In this document: one piece after another, positions 32,201 to 45,592 of the stretch | Layout of the letters: each line of letters starts with the position of its first letter | Numbering within the stretch: the first letter of the stretch is position 1 | NCBI GenBank assembly: GCA_964019135.1 | Contig: OZ025248.1 | Span: 9,555,574-9,619,573 of the forward strand | DNA: 64,000 bases | Source of the DNA: Arenicola marina | Taxonomy: Eukaryota; Annelida; Polychaeta; Arenicolidae | Direction of reading: 5' to 3' | Made by a program: the position numbers and the translations under genes | The notes under the pieces: model-generated | What the model was told of the DNA's origin: nothing | Database searches by the model: none | The model's input: only the letters and a program-made list of their open reading frames with translations

Positions 32201-35200
32201 ACTCAGCCTACTCGAGAAGTAAGCAGTGTTAACTTGCGCTACTATACTGTAACTAACTAAGGTGGATTCACAGCTGATCGATCGTCGTTGCATTTGAATT
32301 GTGGCCCTAAAACAGCACGGGGCCCTTGGTATTCGTTATCGAGTGATGCCACTCAGGATGGGTATTGCGATCGATCACATAACAGCAGTATTTGACCAGG
32401 CCATTCTGATGGGGATGCACGCCGTCAGACGAGAGTTTGTTGTCTCCAAGTGACATGTGTGGAAGGTTCGTGCGACTCCTGTCTCCATCCATCTATGGGT
32501 TGTGAACAGTAAACAAGGGCAGTAGCCACGGAAACTCTTTATTTTTACCCCTTATAAGTGACCTACTAAACGGTGTAGCTGACAACGTGGTTGGTATTTA
32601 ACAACTGTAGTACCAATGTGTATTTTACATATAGATTTATGCACGCGCGCAACAGTTGCAGGCGAGAAGAAGCCTAATGCTGTCAACGAAATTAACGATC
32701 GGATTCATACACTGCATCACACAAGCACAGATATGTGCGATGCCTTTCTTGCCAGGCACACGTGGCCAAACTGGCGTGATTACAGTTTAACAACAGCTGG
32801 TCCCCGATCTTCAGGGTGAAAGCACAAGGACTTTACAATCGCACTATTCCCGATGACACCAACACCCTCGTCGTTTATAGCATGTTGAAGACGATACTGT
32901 ACCGGTCGACAGAGGCCTCCATTACAATTTACTACCCGCTGCTATAGTCCGTTTGCCCTTGGTGCCATCTGCCTCTTCTTCGGATGGTTTGTACGAACAA
33001 TAAGTAATTTCTGATAATGATTATCTCTTTTTTTAATTATCACTAATGGCGTCATTTTAGTATCCAATTGTAATATAAACTCATTTAAATAATGATCGAA
33101 CTTAAAGCGGGTATCCAACCTAATCTAATCGCAATCTGCATCGAACGTTTACTTCTTAAAATTAAATTGGCGAGTGTTAACGCTTATTTTGGTCGAGCAG
33201 CGCGCTATTTTGCCGGAGCAAATGACGTATATTGTGATCCTTCATGTGGCGCTGCCTTGCGTTATAACTAAAAGTTATCTCGGGGAAGGAACTCTTCACG
33301 GTTGAGGTAGCCTTCAGGGGAAACGCGTGAAACGAGAGACCAGGGCCACGATTTACGGATGAAATGCGGCAGTTCCAAACGCAGTAGATCATGATTCCAG
33401 TTCCAAGCGCAGTAGATCAGGATGTTCCAGTTCCAAGCGCAGTAGATCATGATCTTCCAGTTCAAAGCGCAGTAGATCATGATGTTCCAGTTCCAAGCGC
33501 AGTAGATCATGATTTTCCAGTTCAAAGCGCAGTAGATCATGATGTTCCAGTTCCAAGCGCAGTAGATCATGATCTTAAGTGTTTCATGGAAAATAGCATC
33601 CAAACAAATTGATATACGTCTTGCGACGATTGTCTCCGTAAAAAAATCCATGATTCGCGTTAGAATCATAGCTATTTATATTAGCGATGATCACGTGCTC
33701 TTGTTTTTGTCACACCATAGGCGTCATTTCCGGTTTGCATATAATTAAAGTATCGCCTCCTGATTGGACAATCGCGGCCACACCTCCAAAAAGGGATGCC
33801 GCCCGGTTAAGCGGCGACGTGGCTGGCGGTCACTAAAGCAATCGGTAAAGTAGCGGTAGAGGCCAGACTGGCGGCTTCCTTTAAGATGTCATTATAGATC
33901 GCAAGCTTTACTTGTATGTTATTCTGCATCCCCACGAAGGAGGTAATCGATAATCAGCGGCCGAGGCCGAGTCAATATAAATGTACTGCTACAGGTCTCC
34001 CATTCAAGGGAATTCAAGGAGTATTTGCCAAAATAGTGGAGCTTTCTCACTTAAATGGACAGCGTCCGTCGCCGAATGGTAGAACACTCGATCGCAACTC
34101 AATCGGTCCCTGGTTCGAATCCCCATTTAATTAGGTCATACGATGTGCGTAGCGGCATTTGCGCTTATGGCTGAACAAGCCTATCTGTGACCGACAGAGC
34201 TTGCCGCAGTCGTCGCTTCGATGACCTGTCGATAGGTTGTGTTACTCACTGGGCGCCTTGGATTAATAAGCCCTAACAAAGCTGCAAATCCATCGTCTGT
34301 CGCAGATGGACGGATGCCAACCAGCCACCCAAGTAATCCAAATCGCTTCATTTCTCACATGAACCGCTCCGCTCTTAAGTTAACTTGTCCTTGTCAAACA
34401 AGTGTTAGGCATGGTTTGGTATTCCCGTACGGCCACAGTGATAACATTCCTACATACTGATGTTGTGACTTGGGATATGGTGGTCCCTATTTCTACTGCC
34501 TAATTGAATGAAAGCAATGGCGTTAGACTTCCCGGGGGTTCGCGGCCCGCAGTTCGAATGTCTGGAAGATCAATATCCCATGGCCTCCAAACAGGGTAGA
34601 CGTTGCCAGAGGGAAATAGCCCCGCTATTCTCTTGGTCCTCCCAATTGACCCGATATGACTGCATCAGTTCTCCTCAAACAAACCAATGAAAAACCGTGA
34701 CAGAAATTATATGTACGTAGTTCTGTCATCTAACCATAACCCTGTCATGTTTCAGGTTGCTAAATGTATTGGATATCGTAAGCAACAATGCAATTTTAAA
34801 ATTTGAATCTTGATATTGTGGGAAATTGAGGATTGATTCGAATTGCCTTTGATGCTATTGTCGAACGAATTTATTGCTAGTAACCTTGCTTCTGTTTGTG
34901 TCCCATTGTACAGGCCAACCTGGGGAATATGGATTCCAAAGTTGAGCAGTGGAAGATGATTGGGGGCAATATGGCTCTTACTCAGGTAGGGCCTTTATTT
35001 TTTTCTTGGATGATTTGTGTTTTGAAATGTTCGTCGTGGGAATCAAAAGCTGTCTGGGAATTATCTGACATATCCTTCATGCCACATTTATGCCAGAGTA
35101 TGTTTCCTTGACCTAGTTTAGGCCATTATGGGTGGAAATCTAGCCTAACGCAGTTAATCCATCTGATTATAGTAGACCAGAACAGTGAAGTAGGTTCAAC

Positions 35201-38200
35201 GAACGTACGTTGCCGTGCACATTAAATTAACCAAATAATCGTTATAAGAATGCATGTTACGTCCGGTAACTTTGCGGGTAGCAGGCTCATTCGACATTAT
35301 ACTAAAATAAACATCTATGGTGCAGCCCGTAGGTGAGAGTTTAACGGTTGCCGAGAGAGGCTCGAAAGGAATTTATTACCCTGTCGTTGCAGGCCCAAGC
35401 CATAGTGGTGGGTTTTCTGGCCTCGGTGGCGGCCATGGTATTCGGATGGATCCCACAGGGCAAGTTCAATGTCAGCCACGGCCTCTTGCTCTGTGCCAGC
35501 AGCGTCGCCACGGCAGCCTTCGCCAGTCTCGTACTCGGTAGGTGGCGCTCCGGGTCCGGTTGGCATTTTGGTGACATGCGCCATTGTGTTTTGGCATGCT
35601 GTACGCCATTTGTGTAATGCGACTAGCTGGATTATAGGAGAGGTTAGTTAATCGAACGTTAAGCTCATCATGGTCTCCTAGGCCTGTCATTCTACCTGAG
35701 TAAAGACCAAATGCCTGTACGTTTGTCACATGTCACATTTCTTTGAAAGGCTGTATGGGCTGCGGCCGTTGGCACGAAATCACCATTTGTATTGAACACG
35801 GCCTTCTCAACGCCACACAGCAACCTACAGTACTTTCTGTTTGTTATACATTATGTTAATTTAAACACGTGATGGATTCTGCGTTTGCTCCTTGTAGGAT
35901 CTATTATGGTAGGCGTGGTGCTCTTTTCCCGGAAGTGCAATATAAACCCGGACAACGTGGCGACGCCAATAGCTGCCAGTCTGGGTGACCTGACCACCTT
36001 GGCTCTGCTGGCCTCTGTGTCGTCCGTGTTTTACAAAGCCATAGGTAAGGGGACCAAGCCATCACCCGTGCTATAATTCCATGCGAATAGTATACACACT
36101 GACAAACCGTCTGGTGAGTTATATAAGGCTCTGCGGCTTGCGCAATTTCTACTGCGTGATTAGAAGCTTTGGAGACAGCCAAATGGTCACGTGGTTTTTG
36201 AACGACGGCGCATTTCACTGGTGCTTTGCTCCTGCCGCGTGACGCGCACTGGTTGTAGTCTTTGTGTCCGTTCAACAGCAGTCGCTCCTTTGATGGCCAT
36301 GTATCGATAGTACCTCATACATATGTTACTCTGGCGGTTATTTCCTGACATATGCATCAAATTTATCCGTTTTGCAAATAATTATGGATTGGGCCTAATT
36401 CTTGGCTGAATCGAGTCAGAGCGAAACTAACTAGAAAAACGAGGTAGTACAGACGGCAGTTGTACACTAGGATCGATATAGACCAACTGTCTCGCCTCAG
36501 ATACCGGACTCAGGTTTCAACCGCATGCTCCGTTTTGCTGTCTAAACTATTTATTGTCTGTAGAAGATCTCATGTCAAATATTTAATATTGGTCAGAACG
36601 CACACTACAGGTCAATAACTCGATTTGAATGATGTACCGATGTGGCTGGCACTGTTCGGTTATCGACCGTGTGTTTTCGGCTTTTAGATACTCAGGTGTG
36701 GATGTGTCCCGTGGTGCTGGCCACCTTCCTGTGCCTCGTGCCGCTTTGGTGCGTCATCTCACACCGAAACAAGTACACGCACGATGTGCTTTACGCGGGG
36801 TGGACTCCGGTGATCGGGGCCATGGTCATCAGTAGGTAGGTCAAGGTCGAACATCGGTGTCGATTTTATCAATAGGTGGGTCGGGGTCAAGGTCATTGGT
36901 AGTTTGGTCGATGTATAACATCGGGGTGAAATTCGTCAGTAGGTAGGTCGGGGTTCAACATCGGGGTCAAGGTCATCAAGATGTACGTCGGGGTCAAGGT
37001 CATCAAGATGTACGTCGGGTCAAGGTCATCAAGATGTACGTCGGGGTCAAGTTCATCAAGATGTATGTCGGGGTCAAGGTCATCAAGATGTACGTCGGGG
37101 TCAAGGTCTTCAAGACCTACGTCGGGGTCAAGGTTCTCACTGGGTAGGTCGGGATCTAACGTCGGGCAGAATTTTTCTCATTAAAAAGTTCGAGGTTCAA
37201 CATAAGGGCCAAGGTAATATTAGATGTAGCAGCCTACTTTTTGTATTATTATCCGGTTTTCTCTTAAAAGGTAGGGTGGTCAATATATCTCACATTATTT
37301 ATTACTTTGTATAATTGCCTTTCTTTCCCTTCTTACAGTATAGGCGGGTTAATATTAGACTTCGCAGTAACTGCCTACAAGGGCATCGCCGTCTTTCAAC
37401 CTGTGATAAACGGTAGGTGGAATGATATCAGATGATGCAAAAGCGTTCGTCACTTTATGGATTGTAAACGGACTGTTTTGATCTACATCTGTACGATTGA
37501 TTTAAAATGTAGAACCTCTAACAATTCAAATATGTTATGAACATATCGGGCATGCTTCATGAAGTCAACTTCATTTTACTCTCCGGGGCGGTTTCTTGGC
37601 AAAAGTTAACTTCAATGTTTGTTTTCCTCTGTCAGGAGTGGGAGGGAACTTGGTGGCCGTCCAGGCGAGTCGTCTGTCGACAGCGTTACACATGACGTCA
37701 CAGCCTGGCGTACTGCCCGAGGAGTCCGTGCATGGTTGTCCAAACCTCTGTGGCACCTTTTTCGGCAAGAGTAAGTCTCCTTTGTTCATAGCTAGGGATA
37801 TTACTGTAGAACCATTAGTCATTGTCTTACATACACGTATAAATACGTTGTTGTTGGAAATGTATTTTTTGACGCCGCGCTTATGTGCAGCCATTGGTGA
37901 AATTGAGCACAGATATTTTCTCAAAATAGATGAGATCCACAGATAACCTTATAAAATATCGTTTATTAATACCGTTGTTTACGGTAGAAAATTTTGATCA
38001 CATGATACGTGGCTGTACGTGGCTCCAAATCCTGATATTTAAGATGAAAAATGATACCATGTGTTGGGCCTACATGTGCCTTGTATCTCGTCTTTCAATT
38101 GTGTAAATCGCTCGACTAGTTCTTCTGCCAAAAAAAAATCCGAAACTTTAACATTGAACCCTTCGAGGGTCCCGATTTTGGCGGGAAAATGACCTCCTCA

Positions 38201-39821
38201 AATTCTCCATGAAGGGGACAAGTCAGACAAACGACACCGTGCGTAAGATATAACATTAGTATTTGGGCGAGGATGACTATATTGACCAAGGTCCGTTAAT
38301 ATTAATATAAAAAAGAAGATTTGTCAAAGTTGTATTAAAAAAATCGCCGTGACTGCATGAATGAAGGTGTATGACCCATATGTGGTGGAATATGTACCAA
38401 TGTTATTGCTTTCATGTTTGCCGAATGGCATCGAAATCAGACCAGTAGTTTGGACGCTAAAAATAAAACGTTAACATGTTCAATCCCATTATAAAGCCGT
38501 GATACACCAAACGACTAACGTCGCTGTGACATTCCGGCCTATAACGATATTGCATGTACCTAGTCGCAGTCGGTATTAACAAGTTCATGTTGCACCTATC
38601 CCCCCGACTTTTAACATAATAAACTGATGCGGTTGTGCATTTGTTGTGTGGACGCAGGTCCTATAAACCCACCGTACTGAACTTTGTGTAAAATAAGTCT
38701 TTATTACATATTTGTCTCACTGTATTAAGAGTTTCTCCTCAGCAAGACTGCGTGACTCCTAAAGCACACACAGGCCCTGTGTCGCCCTAGTGTGCACACA
38801 TCGAAAACACTGAGCATCATTATTCATATCGTAGATCGTCCATTTCTAAATACAGTAAAGTTATCAAATCTATGCCATATAATAATCATATATTTTTCAC
38901 TGGTAGATTGATAATCAACAAAAGAAAATTCTTCAAAGAAATAAGATAAATGAAACACATAGCGATGATCTTCTTCGATGCCTGTATTGTAGGCCTGAGC
39001 GCTCGTACCGCCCGTGTTCTGATGCTGATGGTGGTACCCGGCCACCTCATCTTCATGTACACCATACACTACATGGAGGCCGGCCACACCTCCATCACAC
39101 TGCTCTTCACGGCAGTCTACCTGACGGCCGCCATCATCCAGGTAACAACAAGCCGCCCAATACATTTCGTGTTTTAGTCGTATTGAAATGAACAGAAAAG
39201 GGTTATATCCTCGTTAATCGAGAAGTCATCTGAAGATCATCCCCCCCAGTTGCTTGGTTGTTGCTTTAAGTGTTTTGTTATTAGTCATCAGTGTGGATGC
39301 AGGTATCTTCCTAAGCTGGAGGTCGGCCTACGGCCTTGTACAGCATTATGATTACTGAGATGCTAACATCTGACCGGTAAAGGTGTGTGGCACAGATAGT
39401 TTTTTCTCAAAGTTCAAGGCGTGTCACTTTCTTGTTAATGTGGTCATGTGGATGTGGTACTGTGACATACCGTCATGACGTCATCGGCGTTCAAGCGGAC
39501 TTCTTCTGGATGTCGTGTGAGCTGGGATATCGTGAGAGATACTCCGTATATGCCGACTTCATTCATTTTGTTAATAATTTACCCTCCTCTGTTTTGTCAT
39601 GCTGACCACAATCTCTACCTCGTTGCGCTCTCCAGGTGGCGATTTTGCTGTTCGTGGCCAACTGGATGGTGCATTACCTGTGGATGGGGGGTAACGACCC
39701 GGACAACTTCTCCATCCCCTACCTGACTGCCCTGGGAGACCTGCTGGGGACCGGACTGCTGGCCCTGGCATTCCAGATCCTGTACGTGGTGGGGGACGGG
39801 GACGCCGACGTCGGGGACTGA
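29267..39821 (+). CDS. SLC41A1: SLC41-family (MgtE-type) magnesium transporter
   Basis: Ten coding exons: 29267-29803, 30187-30294, 34914-34985, 35393-35537, 35898-36044, 36688-36835, 37339-37412, 37636-37770, 38993-39141 and 39636-39821. All are GT-AG, phases close and the product is 566 residues. Residues 1 to ~145 are hydrophilic, Ser/Thr/Gly-rich and acidic. Two MgtE-like membrane domains follow. The first has [18 protein letters not shown] and [16 protein letters not shown]. The second has [19 protein letters not shown] and [16 protein letters not shown]. The paired, half-repeated motifs with conserved Asp/Asn are those of SLC41 proteins, which move Mg2+ across the plasma membrane. The end (DGDADVGD) matches human SLC41A1 very closely. 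Human paralogues are 507-573 residues; orthology to A1 rather than A2 is not settled. Intron 2 (4.6 kb) carries several minisatellites and SINE pieces. The start is the first ATG in the open frame of exon 1. Confidence 0.95.
30393..30590 (-). repeat. 72-bp tandem repeat of tRNA-like units
   Basis: GAACCTGCGACCTGTTGG starts at 30415, 30487 and 30559, a spacing of exactly 72 bp. On the minus strand each unit has a tRNA-like right half (AGGTCGCAGGTTCAA, a B box) and an A-box-like GGAGAGGTAGCG. The unit length equals a tRNA, so this is probably a tandemly repeated tRNA-derived SINE head rather than functional tRNA genes. It lies in SLC41 intron 2. Confidence 0.65.
30850..31595. repeat. 19-20-bp minisatellite
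   Basis: Roughly 38 degenerate copies of GGAGCCATAGTCCGCGACC / GGAGCCATAGTCCAGCGCAC in SLC41 intron 2. Long minus-strand frames through it (repeating WLRSRTMAP and GLWLRAL) are by-products of the repeat. Confidence 0.9.
33378..33573. repeat. 30-bp minisatellite
   Basis: About six to seven copies of a unit with CCAGTTCCAAGCGCAGTAG and ATCATGAT. The unit length is a multiple of three, so it is open on both strands. It lies in SLC41 intron 2. Confidence 0.9.
34056..34345 (+). mobile_element. tRNA-derived SINE, second family
   Basis: A head with A-box-like CGCCGAATGGTAGAACAC and, about 35 bases on, B box GGTTCGAATCCC. It is followed by about 200 bp of body with no coding potential. It lies in SLC41 intron 2, just upstream of exon 3. 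The 3' limit is a guess, as no tail or duplication was identified. Confidence 0.55.
36836..37165. repeat. Degenerate 27-bp repeat resembling the exon 6 splice donor
   Basis: Starts at the 5' splice site of SLC41 exon 6 and contains at least five close copies of a unit with TCGGGGTCAAGGTCATCAAG. The exon end reads ATCGGGGCCATGGTCATCAG, then TAG, then the GTAGGT donor. One unit near 36940 also keeps CAGTAGGTAGG. The repeat therefore looks derived from the exon end and donor. Confidence 0.75.
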
Positions 39822-42800
39822 GGCCTGATCCTGGGTGGGGAGGGTGGGGGGGTTTGCTAGGGGTGCGGTCGGGTGGGTGCTTACCTCGAGGTGTTTTCAG
39901 ACTGCGATTGTCCTATTTCGGAAAAGTCCATTAGAAGTGATCTATTATCCAGTAATAATGGACAATATTAATGGACTATTATGTATATATATAATGTAAA
40001 ATGTCGACTGCGCCACAACGTATCTTTTATTTTTCGCGCCGACAAAGATATCGCGCATTATATTCTCAATGGGTAACAAATACCATTGCGTCATTGAAGT
40101 TCACTGGCAATATTCTGGTTACAAGTGAGCACCGTTTGTTTGATTGTATAATATCGCCCCGAAAGTAGTTCACTTGAAGTGACCCTGGGCTGGCGTTGTT
40201 ATACCGATACCATGCCCGTTTGTTATGTTGCTCACAATGAGGTGTAAGTTTGCAAGAGTTTGTCGTTTTTGTTAATTAATCCTGATATCTTCTAACTAAA
40301 AATCGCTGGCTCGATCAGTCTTTTTCGAAAATGATCAAAGATCAAAAATCATAAATTCCCAATTTCGACGCTCTTCCAGTATCTTTACGTAACTCGAATA
40401 ATGCCTACTGGCCTCGTGGATTAAACGGGCCACCGCCGGGGATTAAACCGGCCATCGCCTGGGATTAAATCGGCCTGCGCCGGGGATTAAACCGGCCTTC
40501 GCCGGGTATTAAACAGGCCTTTGCCTGGGATTAAACCGGCCTTCGCCGTTACATTTATAACTGAAAAATACTCACAAAAACATAAGTGGCTGAAAAACTA
40601 TTTACAAGATGTGTACACCGTCATATTTCCCCGTTCTGTCCAATTGAAAATTTCAAGAAATTCGGGAAAAAGTGGTTCCGGTTGAAATTGTGGGATTGCG
40701 CTGCTTGGCCGCATCGCTTCACCTTTCTGCTTCACCCGAGTGATGCGCTCTCTTCCACTGCGGACTTGGCGCACAGTCGCTTGCTTGATAAACTGATGGA
40801 TAAGGCATGGTGGTATTTGACATAGGAGATTATATCAAGAACAGTCGGCAATCATGGTGTCATCATATACCAGAGAAGAGGTAGCGTAATAATTGATTGA
40901 TTGATTGCTTTATTTATTGATTGAAGGTTTGACCTTTACTCTCCCACTTTAAGCGTCCTCATACCACAATCCGCTCGTTGATTCAGTCGCCATTACAAAG
41001 GTGAGCCGTGTTCGCCATCATTGCTATATATATTTATGGTGGGAATATGTTTATTTATAGTGGCAATACCGAACTATGTTCAGTGTCTGTTGCTGTTCCT
41101 AGGTGGCGCTGTGAGTCAATAACGATGTCTTGGTAGTTACTTATGTGTGTCTGGGACAGTCTCGCGGTATGCATCGTTCTCTGTATGATTGCTGATGATG
41201 GAAGTGGTTTGTGAATGTTGTGGGTATGGTAATTAAGACGTGTTGTCATATGGTGTTCATGCTAAGAAGGAAGAATATTAAGTCCAGTTATGATTATCAG
41301 TTGTCACACACCACTTTTACTTATGGTTGTGGGCGCTAAGGTCACGCATGAAACTAGATTGGATGCATACGTTATTTGCTGATGATGCTGCAGTTCCCAG
41401 GATTCTATCGCGTATGTGCTTCGGGCTTCGTTACGTATGTAATCAACTATATCGGCGTTGTGTATCTATACTTGTTGTCTAATGTTATGAAAGTCTTGTG
41501 CTGCTGATGAAGTTATTGCAAGAAAAGGTTGCCGTTTTGTGGCTAATGATTCTGACGCTACGACTGCCGTCAACAAGTACTGAACCGCTCTAGCGGGCGG
41601 ATAACGACATTGCCATGTTAGGGAAGATAAGGATAAATGGGGTCAGTTTCACCTTTGCAATGTACAATTATGCATCGTGATGAAAGACACATATCAGGGA
41701 TTCCTAGTAGTTGGGGCATTTATGTTTAACGCCGTTCTGAATGATATTCAGATTGTAGCGCACCTTAGATTGCTTTGCTGTGTGGCACGGAGGGCATCCG
41801 GTAAAGTAAAGTTAGTGAAAGTTGGCTGAACGAATCTCTCGGTCTGTTCTATACGTAGATGTCTTCATTGGTGAGCGTGTAGTGTACATGTACAGTGGTG
41901 CAAGGGACTGGGAGAATAGGGTCTCGTGGGGGGCGTTATGATTGGGCTTATATCAACACGGTATCTGATGACATTGACGGGTTGTGAAAGAAGTACCGCA
42001 GTCAAAGAGTGTAATATACTGTTCGCCGCATGAGTGGAGAGCTTCAAGTTGTCAACTCTGCGAGTGCTAACTATTTACAAACCCATTGACACCCACAAAA
42101 CACGCACTTCGCACTTGAGATCCAACTCCAACCTGGTGAAGAATTTAAGTACTTTACCATAGCATCCGTAGCATTGTCTGACAAAAACCGACCGAGGTTT
42201 GACGCTAGATCCTGTTGGGTAGGTGTCTGTCGCTTTGTACTACTTGTGGCTATACTCCTTTAGTCATTCAATGCTTCCTAGTTAATAAGATAAGGTGACA
42301 AATCAACATGGGCCTTGGAATACCAACGTAATTTAAGATTAATTAAATTTGTAATGTGTATGTCTTATTACCACAGCAAAATTTGTTATTGCTCAAGTCA
42401 GGGGTTCTTTCCTTTCTCTCTTAAGTTTCATATTTGTTTTAATGTCTTCATCATGTGATTTGTTTCAATATCCATCATATTATTGTTTCCATGACAACCG
42501 CAAACTACCCATGGCTGTGCAGGTATTGCGCATGCGCCTCTCGGATGGTCAGATCTTGTACTGAAGGTTTTTGATCAAAGTTCAATAAAGCTTACCTATA
42601 TATTTCCATGATTGCTCCTTGTTGCAAATTCATTTAATGTAGAAGTACTATAGTTACAATTTTTCATCGCTTTCTTTGATTGATAATAATGACGGATTAG
42701 CCGATTGACGGTATATTGATCATAACGAATGCGATTTGGTTACAAGGAAAGGCGTCCAGGGCTACTGCTTCCTCCAGGCTTTCGCTAATTAATGTGGCAA

Positions 42801-42950
42801 TAATTGCTTCACTTGGCTACCGAGAGATGATGTGGATGAGCCTTAACTGCTTAACCTTGACTTTGATTTAGGTTTTCAGGTTACAGTGTTCCGTTTATTG
42901 TCGGGCTGATTTCGTTATTCACTTCAATAATTATGGTAACACTATTAGAA
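39822..42950. other. Region downstream of SLC41
   Basis: Probably includes the 3' UTR. No AATAAA occurs soon after the stop codon; the first I noticed is at 42584-42589, which would imply a long UTR. A 22-bp repeat of GGGATTAAACCGGCCTTCGC type occurs at 40410-40550. No convincing coding exon is seen. Confidence 0.5.
40410..40550. repeat. 22-bp tandem repeat, about six copies
   Basis: Units of the type GATTAAACCGGCCTTCGCCG, for example at 40441 and 40463, with single-base differences. Confidence 0.85.
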
Positions 42951-42958
42951 ATTACTAG

Positions 42959-45592
42959 TGTTGACCGAGTACTAAAGCGCTCATTGGCGCCGACTGCGGT
43001 GACCGAGTACTAAAGCGTTAATTGGCGCCGTTTGCGGTGACCGCGAATACTAAAGCGCTCATTGGCGCCGTCTGCGGTGACCGCGAGTACTAAAGCGTTC
43101 ATTGGCGCCGTCTGCGGTGACCGTGAGTAATAAAGCGCTCATTGGCGCCGTCTGCGGTGACCGCGAGTACTAAAGCGTTTATTGGTGCGGTCTGCGGTCA
43201 CCGAGTACTAAAGCGCCCATTGGCGCCGTCTGCGGTGATCCAGTACTAAAGCGCTCATTGGCGCCGACTGCGGTGATCGCGAGTACTAAAGCGTTTACTG
43301 GTGCCGCCTGCGGTGACCGCGAGTACTAAAGCGTTTACTGGTGCCGTCTGCGGTGACCGCGAGTACTAAAGCGTGTATTGGTGCGGTCTGCGGTGACCGA
43401 TAGTACTAAAGCGCTCATTGGCGCCGTCTGAGGTGACCGCGAGTACTAAAGCGTTTATTGGTGCCGTCTGCGGTGACCGCGAGTACTAAAGCGTTTATTC
43501 GTGCGGTCTGCGGTGACCGCGAGTACTAAAGCGCTTATTGGCGCCGTCTGCGGTGACCGCGAGTACTAAAGCGTTCATTGGCGCCGTCTGCGGTGACCGC
43601 GAGTACTAAAGCGTTCATTGGCGCCGTCTGCGGTGACCGAGTACTAAAGCGCTCATTGGCGCCGTGTGCGGTAACCGAGTATTAAAGCGCTCATTTCTGC
43701 CGTCTGGGGTGACCAAGTACTAAAGCGCTCATTGGCGCCGTCTGCGGTGACTGCGAGTACTAAAGCGCCCATTGGCGCCGTCTGCGGTGACCGAGTACTA
43801 AAGCGCTCATTTGCGCCGTCTGCGGTGATCCAGTACTAAAGCGCTCATTGGCGCCGACTGCGGTGATCCAGTGCTAAAGCGCTTATTGGCGCCGTCTGCG
43901 GTGACTGCGAGTACTAAAGCGGACATTGGCGCCGTCTGCGGTGACCGAGTACTAAAGCGCTCATTCGCGCCGTCTGCGGTGACCGCGAGTACTAAAGCGC
44001 TTATTCGCGCCGTCTGCGGTGACCACGAGTACTAAAGCGTTTATTGGTGCGGTCTGCGGTGACCGAGTACTAAAGCGCTCATTGGCGCCGTGTGCGGTAA
44101 CTGAGTACTAAAGCGCTCATTTCCGCCGTCTGCGGTGACCGCGAGTACTAAAGCGCTCATTCGCGCCGACTGCGGTGACCGCGAGTACTAAAGCGCTTAT
44201 TCGCGCCGTCTGCGGTGACCACGAGTACTAAAGCGTTTATTGGTGCGGTCTGCGGTGACCGCGAGTACTAAAGCGCTCATTGGCGCCGTGTGCGGTAACC
44301 GAGTACCAAAGCGCTCATTACCGCCTTCTGCGGTGACCGCGAGTACTAAAGCGTTTACTGGTGCCGTCTGCGGTGACCGCGAGTACTAAAGCGTGTATTG
44401 GTGCGGTCTGCGGTGACCGATAGTACTAAAGCGCTCATTGGCGCCGTCTGAGGTGACCGCGAGTACTAAAGCGTTTATTGGTGCCGTCTGCGGTGACCGC
44501 GAGTACTAAAGCGTTTATTCGTGCGGTCTGCGGTGACCGCGAGTACTAAAGCGCTTATTGGCGCCGTCTGCGGTGACCGCGAGTACTAAAGCGTTCATTG
44601 GCGCCGTCTGCGGTGACCGCGAGTACTAAAGCGTTCATTGGCGCCGTCTGCGGTGACCGAGTACTAAAGCGCTCATTGGCGCCGTGTGCGGTAACCGAGT
44701 ATTAAAGCGCTCATTTCTGCCGTCTGCGGTGACCAAGTACTAAAGCGCTCATTGGCGCCGTCTGCGGTGACTGCGAGTACTAAAGCGCCCATTGGCGCCG
44801 TCTGCGGTGACCGAGTACTAAAGCGCTCATTTGCGCCGTCTGCGGTGATCCAGTACTAAAGCGCTCATTGGCGCCGACTGCGGTGATCCAGTGCTAAAGC
44901 GCTTATTGGCGCCGTCTGCGGTGACTGCGAGTACTAAAGCGGACATTGGCGCCGTCTGCGGTGACCGAGTACTAAAGCGCTCATTCGCGCCGTCTGCGGT
45001 GACCGCGAGTACTAAAGCGCTTATTCGCGCCGTCTGCGGTGACCACGAGTACTAAAGCGTTTATTGGTGCGGTCTGCGGTGACCGAGTACTAAAGCGCTC
45101 ATTGGCGCCGTGTGCGGTAACTGAGTACTAAAGCGCTCATTTCCGCCGTCTGCGGTGACCGCGAGTACTAAAGCGCTCATTCGCGCCGACTGCGGTGACC
45201 GCGAGTACTAAAGCGCTTATTCGCGCCGTCTGCGGTGACCACGAGTACTAAAGCGTTTATTGGTGCGGTCTGCGGTGACCGCGAGTACTAAAGCGCTCAT
45301 TGGCGCCGTGTGCGGTAACCGAGTACCAAAGCGCTCATTACCGCCTTCTGCGGTGACCGCGAGTACTAAAGCGCTCATTGGCGCCGACTGCGGAGATCCA
45401 GTACTAAAGCGCTCATTGGCGCCGTCTGCGGTGATCCAGTGCTAAAGCGCTTATTGGCGCCGTCTGCGGTGACCGCGAGTACTAAAGCGTTCATCGGCGC
45501 CATCTGCGGTGACCGCGAGTACTAAAGCGGACATTGGCGCCGTCTGCGGTGACCGGGAGTACTAAAGCGCTCATTGGTGCCGTCCACATATT
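42959..45592. repeat. 40-bp minisatellite with a 1020-bp higher-order duplication
   Basis: About 66 copies of a 40-bp unit (GAGTACTAAAGCG, CTCATTGGCGCCG, TCTGCGGTGACCGC), with 37-bp variants lacking three bases in CCGCGAG. Bases 43321-44340 are repeated at 44341-45360; I saw a single difference (TGGGGT at ~43706 against TGCGGT at ~44726). Each unit has the palindrome GGCGCC. No stable protein is encoded. Confidence 0.95.

Noticed and set aside
35315-35729. Minus-strand frames over SLC41 exon 4
   Set aside because: Shadows of the plus-strand transporter exon.
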